From Ischnura elegans (Eukaryota > Arthropoda > Insecta > Odonata > Coenagrionidae), in NCBI RefSeq assembly GCF_921293095.1, contig NC_060249.1, positions 80,177,907-80,241,906 on the forward strand: a stretch of DNA of 64,000 nucleotides, written 5' to 3'. The stretch's first letter is position 1; each line of letters starts with the position of its first letter. The notes under the pieces were generated by a model that did no database searches, was not told where the DNA came from, and worked only from the letters and a program-made list of their open reading frames with translations. This document shows, piece by piece, positions 38,001 through 50,000 of the stretch. Made by a program: the position numbers and the translations under genes.

Positions 38001-41000
38001 AACGTTTTCGCAGCAATTAGATGCACTATTATAATTCATTTTCGGGTGTACGTCTGCGTGCTTAATATTCAACTCAACGTTTCGTTCCACTTACTGGGAA
38101 CGTCGTCAGGAGAATGAAAATATAAACACCTATCATACCGTTGGAAAAACTGGTCCATTGTTGTCAAGGTATTTAAAAAAGTAAATAAAAATAAAATAAA
38201 AGCCAACTTCTTTAAAACATCTACTATAAAAAGGAAGATGAAAAGTGGAATATTGTTATTAAATTTTCGAAATGTATCTCTTCCACTCATGGCTTAAATT
38301 ATATCCATCATCCCTGTTAAAATTCATAGGTCGTTTAGAAATTTCTATCGCCTCTCTAATAAGCCGTGGATAATATGCAGATTTTCTTGCAATGGCTTTG
38401 GCCTCATCCAGGAGGATCTTGTGTCCTGGCCCCGACAAAATGATCGGCGACAGCTGAAGTTTCCCATTGCCTTGCCTTCAGCACCCTTTCATGCTCTTTC
38501 AGCCTTGTCACTATCTTCCGTTTGGTCTGTCCGATGTAACTAGACCCACATGAGCACGGAATCTCATATATACCTTCCATTTGTAATGGGGGAACAGCAT
38601 CAATGACGGATGGAAGTAGGTCTATGATCTTCCTCAACGTGCCAAACCTGGTTTCAACGTTGGCTTTTCCAAGGATGCGAGCAATCCGGTCCATTGTTCC
38701 TGATATGTAAGGCAGAACTGCAAAAGCACTTGGTTTTGTTTTCTCCATCGGGGCCTTGACTTCCCTTAAAGCTCTCCTAATGAATGAATTAGCATATCCG
38801 TTTCCTTTTAAAATAGAAATAAGATGTTCCATTTCACTTTCCACGCTATCTTCATCAGAAACGGCAAGGGCTCTATGTCTTAAGGTCTTGATAACGCAGG
38901 ACTTCTGACGCGGGTGATGGTGTGATGCTGCATTTAAGTACCTTTCTGTGTGGGTCTTCTCACCCCGGAAAGTACGGAACCACTCGTACGAGGTGAAGTT
39001 CGGCACTAATGCTATCGCGTACGGCGTAAGCAGAGCTTACTGCAAAGGGTTAAGCACGCAGACGTACACCCGAAAATGAATTATAATAGGGAATATTATT
39101 ACTTTATCGAAACACTTAGGTCATATTGTTGATTCGACTTATCTCTCTGATCTGTCAAATATCCTAAGGAACAAGCCGCCTTGCTAAAAAATGTTTGCAC
39201 TCCACTCGGAATTTTCACTGCTATTATGCATTTCTGTCTGATTTAAAAATTCTTATCCATCAAATGCCATTTCAAGTACACGTATTTACGAGAGAAATGT
39301 GCGTGTTATGCCTCAAACAACTGATTTCGCCGTTGCAGTGATTGGTTATGAGATGGATCAAAATGGCCAAAAATAGTTTATTATTTGAAATGTTCCTTTC
39401 TAGCAATTAAATTTTTAATATGATTGAGGCAATGTGGCGTTAATCGTCAGCGGCACGCCCACCTGATCCTCGGCTTCATCCCACTTCTTGTTTTCACCAG
39501 GGATCTCGCTCTACCCCCACCCCTGCCGTCATGTGCTACCGGACATACCGAGGCGTTCTGCAATATTCACGTATTTCTAGCCTGGATTCTTTTCTTCATC
39601 ATCAATGATTTTCAGTCCATCTTTTAAAGTTCTCACTTGTGTCTTCGGAAGGGCCATGGTCCGAAGACGAATAAGAATAAAACTAATAAAAATGAAACCG
39701 GACTCCATTGAACCCACACGGAAAACACTAGCTAGTTCTAAGTCAACCCACCCCGGAAAGTACGGAACCACTCGTACGAGGTGACGTTCGGCACTAATTC
39801 TATCGCGTACGGCATAAGCAGAGCTTACTGCAGAGGGTGAAGCATGACCATATGACTGCGCAATGAAATTTTTTATCCTATAGGGAAGGCAACTTACCCA
39901 TTCATTTCTAACAATAAGTAGCGCAGCTCTAGATGAGCAGATGTATTCAGATTGCTAGTTGAGAGGAACAAAATATCCTTAGAAGACATCGCTTCGTTAG
40001 CAACTCAGATAAGTGAGACTTGTAGCATAACTCATAAATTGTAGCCAGGCGCCCTGTTTTCGAAAAAAATCGCATCAACTGCCGTGAAGCTCACTATCAG
40101 CTGTGAGGTTATCGATATTTGCCAGAAATCATCATCGTATTATTCCAACTATTTCCTTGCTTAAAATTCTTAAATAACGTTAGAAATACGTCGTGTTTGG
40201 TATCATTCTTTACTGAATTACGTGCACATCACTAATATCTCAATCTAATAAAAGTATAATACCAATTCATTTTTGGACACCTTTTGGGCTGGTGATTCAT
40301 GCAGCAGTTGACCTTCAGAAGTGGGGATCTTTGAAGCGAGTCGGCTAAAAAAAGAGTCAGCGGTCGAGAAAGGGGGAGGCATGAAAAAGGTTTCTTCTGT
40401 TCTCGAGTAACTTGATATTTTCTTTTGAAGCTAAGGTCGTCGTAATACGATCCCTGCTCGAGCTGGGACCTTTTTTTATTTCGGAGAAGAGGAAAGCCTC
40501 AACCGGGGGGAGGCGAGTGCTGAATGGTGGGGGACACCGGATCTTGGGAAATGCGCTAATGTAACTATCCCACGGCACTCTGCTTCTCCTTATCGCATTT
40601 CAATCTCCTGGGGAAGATTCAAACTATGTGTCTGTCGTTATTAGCCATAAATAACACGTTGTAAACACTTCATCTCATTTTTATCAAACGATTAATGCGG
40701 GAAAATTATTCGACGGGACCTCAATCTTCAAACGATTAATGTGGGAAAACGATAGTTCAGGGAACGATAGGTGCGGGAAAAAATTACGTAGTCTTTATGG
40801 AACTTAATTTGGGACCAGGAGCGGCGAACGATGAATGCGGGAACGATAAATCGGGGTCCCACTGTATTTTCTATGTTGCAGTGTTGCCTACATCCAGATA
40901 ACTGATCTATTCTCTGCAAATATCTTTAATCCAGAATGCGTCAGGTTCCAAGCATGGTGGATTATTGATCCTCCACTATATTGATATTCTTGTCCCTAAT

Positions 41001-44000
41001 GTTGTTACATCATGCTCTATGCTCCTTAAAATGGTTCCTCTCTATTCTGCAGACACCTTCCACTTTTCCTTGTACAAGGTTATTTGCAAGTCCTCCATTT
41101 TCTCTTATAGAATAGTATTAGATCTGAATGAGTAAGTAATGAAGGATAGCTGGAAAATATTATTAATCGACTTTAGGAGGCCGCAAGAAGTTCTAGAAGA
41201 AGAAAAAATGTTGAGAAAAAGTCATTGACCACGGAAGAAGTCCTAAGTCGCATTGAAGAACAGAGAAAGTATAAAGGCCGTTTTACACGGGGCACGGAAT
41301 TGCACAGGTTAGAGCTGCATTAATTTCTAAAATGGTGTGGAATTGCGCGAATGCATGAACGAAATTAGAATGGGCTATTTTGTCGTTTTGCATTCTCGCA
41401 TGTGTTCTAGCAATTCACCGCTTTACACAACGCAATTTTGATTGCGCCTTTGCACGTACGTCAGATTGCGCAATTCCGTGTACCGTGTAAAACGACCTTA
41501 AGAGTGTGAATACTGAGGAAGGAAAGGCTTGCTGTAAGAGAATACGGAAGATGTGATAGCCTTGTACGGTGTTTCTTTCACTATTTTGAAATGCATTACA
41601 TTTTATATAATGCATTAAATGGAAAATCTCTTCTAGTATTCAGTTCCCTAAAATAATTTTAGGTATCACTTTTTCTTGTGTTGCAGAAATTTGCTCTTAG
41701 TGCTGCATACTTCTTCAAGTGTCCTCTTTGTGCCAACCAAAAAAAATTCCGGGATGCTATGCTAAAGAATGGAATCTATATACCTGATCAGTGAGTACTT
41801 TCCCATCTTAGTGATATTGTTTATTTCTCTGCATGGTGCTTATACCTACCTTATATATATGTTATTCTTATGGTGTTTATGTTCGCCAGGGATGCTTCGT
41901 GGGAATTGGAGCCAAATGCATTTGCAGAGCTTTTGGAGCGCCATAATAAATGTGATGCTGCTGTTTGTAAATGCCCTAAAGGACGGGATTACAGTGCTGA
42001 AAACCCCAGGTATACGTAATGTACTTCATACTCTTTTTACCAACTCTGGCAGCTAGACAGCGAGATGTCAAAACCTCATGAAAGCTCTCTGAAAGAATGC
42101 ACTAGACAAATCAATTAATAGTCTTTTTAAGATAGCTGTGTAAAATAAGCATGACCTTTTATTACTAGTAAACCCAGAATAATTTTTAAATTCTAAAATT
42201 GTATTTATTTTCAGGCTGTGGACATTAATTTTATGTCAGAACTGTGGATCCAAAGGCATACATATTGGCTGCATACCTGGACCTCGGTCTTCTGTACAAA
42301 ATCGCTCTATGTGGGATTGTCCCGAATGCCAAGCTGTAATGAAAAGTGTGTTCATATTTTATTTTTTTGTGTCTGTTTGGCTGTGATTGGGCCTATTAAA
42401 ATAGGTGTGTGGAATGGGATTTTCAAGGAAATTGGAACGGCAAAATATTTGCACTCCAGAACACAACTACATTCAGGCTTTTATTGTTATACATTCTTTA
42501 CATATTTTTTGAATATCCAAAAAAACAATCCTTATGATATTTTACTGATTTTTAAATTTGGTTACTGCCTTATTTATCTACCTAATCACGGTTAATGTCA
42601 ATATGTTTAGTTTACTTTGGTAATCATTAGCAACTAATAGGTTGATTATTTGTTATAGATTGCAGCCTTCAAAGAGAAGAAATATTATCAATGTCAAGGC
42701 AGAGTGTTTCAGGCGATGAAAGTGAAGATGATATAATTGTGGTTGATGCAGATGTAATAAGTGCGTGTAGAAATGATAGTGAAGTATTTAAATCAGAGAC
42801 CAGTGCACCTAGCCAGGTAAGTTTTAACCTCAATTATCCTTTAAGGCTATTTTATATGATGCTTTTATTTGAACAGGATTTGTACTAACTACTGTTTGAT
42901 GAAAATTGTACATCATAGAATGTAATGGCACTTACAACGTACTTGTATTTTAAGGACTAGTTTAGGACATTGTCTCTTCCAAGCACCCAAGTGATGAACA
43001 TATTTTTAAATCACAACTTAAATCATTTGGTTTCATTCGTTGAATCAAATCTTTCAAATTACAGTCACAAAAACCGTTAATTTCTTATTTGTGACTTTTC
43101 AAAATATTTCCTTGATGATGTTCTATGTCCACTGCTGTTTAAAAAAATTGGCTGGATGCATTAAAGTTAAAAGTCATTTCTATTATATCCTAAAATAATC
43201 TCCATTGGCTTTTATAGTAATACTTGCTTGGTCAGTAAAAGATTTAAGTTACAACTAGAATATAGTTATGGTTAAAAAAAACTGTTATTAGGTGAGTCGT
43301 AAGCTAAGATTCTCTATTAAAATGAAAATTAGAGGTGTACCCAACCTACTTTCTTAGTTATTTGGAAGTTAATGCTTTAAGCAAAGTATATTACGTATGT
43401 TAGTTGAAAGCCAATGACATCATACTCAACTAATTACAGTTTGAAAAAAATAGATGTTCAAAAATACATTTATGAATGGGATCTATATCTTTTTATGTCC
43501 TAACTTTGGTTTATAACATAAAAAGTGTATTCTATACTATTCTACATAAAAGAAAAGGCTTTTATGAACAGTATGCTTAAAGTATTTGATTTGGACTGTT
43601 CGAACTGCAACCTCTTTTAAGTTTCATCATGGCTCACTATTAGAAGTTAATAAAAAAGAGTTCAAATTGAGGAAATTCTTTGTTACCTTTGTCAGCAATA
43701 TTCTTCAGACTTGCCACACGACTGGTATACAATGGCCTAATGAATGGATTTAAGCTATGCAAATGACCCACAAAAATACTATTATGTACTTATGGATTTG
43801 ATTAGTTCTTGAATCAGGATTTTATTAGATTATTTTTCACTTTCTTTATTGTAAGTATGAAGAATTCAGACATTTGTTTCTGGAATGGAGGATGTCAAAA
43901 TTGTTATAAATTAAAACTTTTTTAAGTAAATGTTTTTTCCAATCATCATTTTCAATAGCTATCCAATATTTCAAGGTATTCTAGAATCCTCTGTGGTAGC

Positions 44001-47000
44001 CTGATACATATGTAGGTGTTAAGCCCTTCTAGGATATGAACCAGTTTGTAGTTGTTGTAGTGAGATTTCCCGTTAATATTGGCTTCCATCAGCTAATTAT
44101 CCTTCATGGAAAAAATATCATTAATCATTTTGAAAAATGCCTGTGTGCTTATCATTAGTTCAAAGTGAAGCAGATGGTGGAGATGTAACGGTGGAACTAT
44201 CTGCATTTTCATCAACACTCGACCCATTTGAAGCATTTAGATTTTTTTTCAATTTGAAATAACTGTTTATCAGCATTCATTTATGCATATTGGTATATTG
44301 GCTTAGTGGTTTCACTAACTCTTTAATTTTTTCGTTAGCCATAATTTCATTCTCATTGCTCATGATCCAATACTGGTCTTCATTTTAAGGTTCTGGACCT
44401 CATTTTAAGGTAAGCCATTAAAATGTAATGGCATTATTTGATAACGTATCCTGAAAAAGCAAAAGTGATGTAAGTTATAGGATTCTATCAGATTCAACTG
44501 GGAGAACTGTTTTCTTTTAATTTGATAGATATGTTGGTACATTGTTTTATTTGTTGCACATTTATTTACTCTGAATTGATAGGTATTATTTTGTTTTCAG
44601 GATGTTAAATCTGTATTGTCCAGTGCTATACACTTAGTTAGTTCATCATCTGCGGAAGTTGTTGACTTAGTAAATGACGAAGATGAGGATGATATCATGG
44701 AGCTGGCCATTGAGGATGAGGATAAAACACTACATGATGAGAAACTCAGCGTTTTAGTAAGTAACATGTCATTTTTAACTCTGTGGTAGTATTTTTTACT
44801 TTTGATGTAGTATTTAATAGGGTATTTGCAAGTGTCACAGCTAGGCAATGAATTACTTATGACCAAACTTAAATGTCATAAGAAATTCCATGTTAGAGTA
44901 AAATACTTTTTGTTGCTTATTGTTAACATTATGAGCTATTTGAGTGATAATTTTTAAATCAATGCTGAAGAAGAAAAAAAAGTGCTTTGATAAGCCTATT
45001 TACATACATAGCATATATAGACGTTTGACATTGACTGCTATGTGTAGCAAAGGTGTTACAAAAAGGTGTTTAAGCTGGTTTTAGTTATTTAAATCCAAGG
45101 GAGACTATGTTTAACCCTTCTATGCTGTATTTTCTTCTCTCTGATTTATTTATTCGTATCAGGATTTGGTCTTCTCAGTGTTTAAATTTTATATCACAAA
45201 TGATTTTAAAATAGCTACAGCAGTTTTGTAGAAATGACCAGTGTCTCTGTGATGATTTGGGCAGATACCGTAGCCGATAGCATAGCTGTCATCCATAAGT
45301 TTTGATTTTTTAAGTAATCTCAGCATTGTTCTTATTCCTTGTGTGCAGGCTTCATTAACCCTAATATGGGCAACATATTTTTCTGACGTAATCGGGCAAG
45401 GTGAGTCCAATGGACTCTTTTAAATTATGCTTTTAATTTAAACTATTAAACTATGAAAAATATTACTTTTCACATCAATTTGTATTCATTGTGCACTATA
45501 GTATCATTAAACATAAAATTTATTATTTTTTGTTTAGCAAAAGTTTTATATTACTTATTAATTTCACACTTAGTCAAACAGCGAGTACAGTAGACTCTTT
45601 TGACTAATTCTTTCTGTTTTCAAAATAAAAAACACAAAATATCTATGGTCACATATACCTACATAGTGATTAGTTACATTATTTACACTAGTACAATACT
45701 TAGTACAATATTTATTGACACTTCAAACCAAATATTTGTTAAATGCACACTACTTTTTACATTTCGTGCAAACAACACTTTTTCTACTGAGTTTGCTACA
45801 AACATGCCTACAACATACATGACAAAATTGTCTTTGCATTCTACCTTTTGCTGTTGGACACATGAAACATCTCTTTTTCTTCCTTGGTGTTTCATTGGTT
45901 GAATTATTTTCTACCTCTGTATAAAAAACCCCAATTGCTGCTTGTGTAGGTAGGTTGAATTATTTTCTACCTCTGCATAAAAAACCCCAATTGCTGCTTG
46001 TGTAGGTCGTTGGAGACCTTTCAATGGCGTGATTTGATTTGTGTTTTTATTAGTCCTTCTGCAAGGCTAAGGATGAATATTCGCATCTTATTGAGCTTAT
46101 TTTTATTCCAATCTGGATTGAGTGTGCACCATATTACGTATGCCGCTACTCCGCACATATCTAATCCATTCATTAGGTATGCAAATGGCCAGTGATTAGT
46201 TTTTCTTTTGCATGAATATTCGTGAACAAATTGGTCCTATGAATCTAATCCTCCCTTAGTTTCATTGTAGTACGTGATTATTTTTTGTTTCCCATTCTGA
46301 CTAATTTCACCAGAATGGTGCATTGTGGAAAGAAATATTGCACTCTTATTTTTTTCGGAACAAAGGAAACTAGGTAATGTCGCGTTCTCCCTAAAACCAA
46401 ATAGTGCTAAACCTTCTGGTCTAGATCTGTTTGGAAGAAACACAGGCGGTAGAAATTTCTTATTCTTTCTAACTGTCCCCACTAAAGTTAATCCATTTGA
46501 TAGAAGTGTCAGAGCCAGTTCAAGGTCAGTGAAATAGTTGTCACAAGTAATATTTCTATGACTCCCTTTGAAATTTTCTGTCAAGAATAGAACTACAGAC
46601 GAGGCTAAATTACAAGCTCATTTATCACCTTTACCAAAATACGGAATTCCAAGTAAGGGATACAGTAAAACTTTGATTTTACGCAGTTGGAGGGACCAAA
46701 ATATGGGCACTGTGTAAAATCAAAGTGTGTAAAATCAAGAGTTGGTATTGAGGTGAAGTATAGTTTTCAGGATAACTCTTGCTCATTATTTGTAGAACGC
46801 TTAGTCATACACTTTTGCATAGATCTGATTTGAGCCAGAACCTGATCCAGAAAAAGTCTCATAGGTGAGACTTTACAGTAAAAGAGCATGAAATCCTTTT
46901 CAATCGCATCAGACATATGTTTCCCGGATTCAATTACTCATTTGGAGGCAAGGAAATGAAGCCTAATAATCTTATTTACTCACAAGCAACACCACAGATG

Positions 47001-50000
47001 ACGTGTTAACTTAAGAGAAGCAAGGTTGCATTCCTGAACAATGTCTAACATGGTTGAACTGCTATCATTTCTGGCACTAACAAGGGGAGTGTCACAAAAG
47101 TGGGTCTCAGATTTCAATCAAACTTGGTGGTTCTTTTTAAAAATGTCTATTGTTGTCTGTTAAATCCGTCCGCATGCATTTTTCCAACTATCACCTCGTC
47201 GCTTTTTAACCGCAACTTTGGGAAATAGGAAGTGTATTTTCAATGATAGAAGCGTTTTTGCGTATTAGTTTAATATCCTTTTCATTATAAATTGCCATTA
47301 AAGTCATGAGTGGTTTTTTTCCCAAAGGAAAATGGCAGCGGAGATTTCTCGGATCTCACAAGAGTAAGGTCCACCATGTCTCCTTCCAACGTTCCAATTA
47401 CCGAATCTCTGAGGACGATGGTCGTGTTGCACATCGAAACATCGGAAGGAGATATGGAGGACATTACCCGGTGTGACACCCAACGAATCGTCACTGCTAT
47501 TTATTGACAAATTTATTTTGTACAATTTTTTGGATGGTACTCATCAAATAACATTTAAAACAAAACACATTATAGCACCACGAACATCGTGCGAAGCAAG
47601 CTTCTCCACAGTTGCATTTTGATTTTAAAATGTCTTCAGGAAAAACAATTTGTTTTACATTTAAAAAAACCTGGCGTTCACTGGGCAGTCCAGATGCATA
47701 CCATGCATACAGAAGCATGGGGCGAAATGCTGGTGCTAAAAATTGTGCATGAATAAGTGCAAGTATTTTAATCATGTCACTACGACTGGTGAAATCGCGT
47801 TTTTCTTTTAGGAGAGTGGAAGCATTCTGAATGCGAGAAATAAATATTTTCACTTGCCTATAAAAGTACACATCACATGGTTGGCAAATAGGGGTACATT
47901 TCGGCGGGGCTTTCACTGTACACGTGGGTTCATTTTTACAATCCACAAACCGTTCATCGTACAGTGACTGATTAGTCTGTCCCGACCAGGAATCGGTAAA
48001 AAGAAGAAATTTGTCTTCCTTGACGTATGATTTCAAAACATTGTCCAAGTAAAGTTCGAAGGAAATTGTATAAAGTTTCCCTGATTTTGTACATGTAACA
48101 TAAACATTTTCATATTGTTCCATCGCTTCTTCCACCTCGAGTTTCACTCTCGGGCCAAACTTCCCCGATACTTCCTGTAGGCAGATAAAAACTTTAGGAA
48201 GCAGTTCGCCAGAGAGCGTCAAACTATACTGTGCGGTGTATGAGTAAGTCATTTTATTTAATTGACTCACACAAACTTCAGTTGATTTTTCTCCCTGATG
48301 CGATAGGGTCCGTCTAATTTATGTGAGGTACTCACACCCCGTCTGATCGGTATTTATAACAAGGGAAGGGTTGAATAGCGGTATTGCTTTTTGGCATTGC
48401 TCCTGGAAGAGAAGAGCGGCCTTTATAATATCCTCTGTGGAGGCCTTTTCTCTCCTGCTCACGTACCTTGTGACCTTCCTCTGACGAATCTTGTTTCCTT
48501 TTAAAACGGTTGGTCCATGCCAAGGACGCGCTGAATTTAAAATCTCCATCAAAAAATTGAAATGCTGCCGCCACAGCCCACTGCTCCCGAATATTATACC
48601 GTTGGTTAATTTTGCTTTTACTATCACGGCAAGAGAGTGATCGATTCTTATATCACATACGCCTAGCTCCCCGGCTAAATTATTACTTTCCTACCGCGCT
48701 GTGCTGAAATTTCAGCTAATAAAAGCAATCGGATTCTTGAAATAAACTTGACAATTTTAAAATATGAGTCCTTAATATGATATTTCAACATAAAAGGAAA
48801 TCAAGTGAATGTGTATCGTAAAAAAAATGCTTTGTGTCGCGACACGGAAATAACATGATTTTAGGTATAATGCATGTGGATAAAAAAAATTCCTTGCACA
48901 GAAATAAAATTTACGGGGAAAATCGATAAAATAATGTTCAATTGCAGGTTTTTGTTAAAGAAAAATAAAAAATAACAGCTGAAAAATATTAGCCAATACG
49001 GAGACTCGATCCTACGACCCCCAGCGTGGTAATCCCGTACCACTAGACCATGCTAGGCCTGCATGCATGCTAGGAAATACAACAATTTGCTTGTTAAGAA
49101 AAAGAAATACAGAAATAGATTCATTTGCCCTGTTGGTCTACATGTACCTATATGGTAGGTCAAGAAATAGAAATGAAATTACAAAGCATAAATACTTACA
49201 AACAATGCTTTCATAACATACACAATGGGTATTATTGTAGTCATATTCATAAGTTTGTCAAAATACAACAACACTTAAAAATATAACAATGTACAGTGTA
49301 ATATCCCTTAAGTTTATTCTAATATTTTTTTCTCATTTTTGAATAAGTTGGTAAAATTTTTTTTAATTGCCTAAATCGAAAGCGTATTAATCCTGGGGTA
49401 CATATTTCGCACTTTTAAAATTTTCCAATGACGATATCTGTTTTTCGCGATTGATTGAAAAGTGAAAATTTTCAAGTACACAAAAACGTGACAGCTAAGT
49501 ATGAATGCTGGAAAAGCCCATGTGACGTCATTCTGGTTCTGGCTGCTGCCATGTGAGGTCACATTGGTGCGAGGCTATGAGCGCTGCTAGCAGGTAGCGC
49601 TTGGCTTAAATCAGAATCATTAATACCCTATCAAATGAAGGAAACCTTCCGACCATAGGCAATTTTAATAAGTGATTATTAAGAAATGCTTCCCTGAGCT
49701 CTTTGCCTCATGCATTAGTCATCTCAGACTTTTTGAATAACATGCAAAATATACACAATCCTGAGATACGCTGTGATGAGTTGTCACCCGCTAAGGAAAA
49801 CGAGGTGTAAAAATTTAAAGGTATCAAAGTGAGGGTTCAAAAATTGCATTTTGTTATGCTTCTTTATATTCTTTTTGTTTATAATGGATATTATAAGTGG
49901 AATGTCAAATTAATTTATTATTAAATATTAGCTAATAAAAGTAAATTCTGTACAGAAAATAAGGTTTTAGTATGTATATTTCGCTCTTTTGGAGTGTAAC

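Larger units (their letters stand above)
37811..40864. mobile_element. pogo/Tigger-like element carrying other insertions
   Basis: TA, CAGTGGAACCTCGATCTGTC at the left; GATAAATCGGGGTCCCACTG, TA at the right. Subterminal repeats AACGATGAATGCGGGAA occur on both sides (37855, 40700-40850). 3054 bp. No pogo transposase is recognised; the interior is occupied by a Penelope-like copy (38066-39049) and an 85-bp direct repeat. The G-rich block 40400-40650 recurs at 4785-5065. Confidence 0.75.

Noticed and set aside
41769-42595. Two long open frames starting at 41769 and 42218
   Set aside because: They are other-frame readings over PHD exons 5-7 and their introns; the spliced frame explains the region.
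45189-45410. 73-codon minus-strand frame ending SFVI
   Set aside because: Looks protein-like but matches nothing I know, has no splice context and lies in a PHD intron next to transposon relics.
47285-47525. Overlapping frames in three readings at 47.3-47.5 kb
   Set aside because: Short, mutually exclusive and downstream of the NTDQ transposase stop; likely untranslated transposon sequence.
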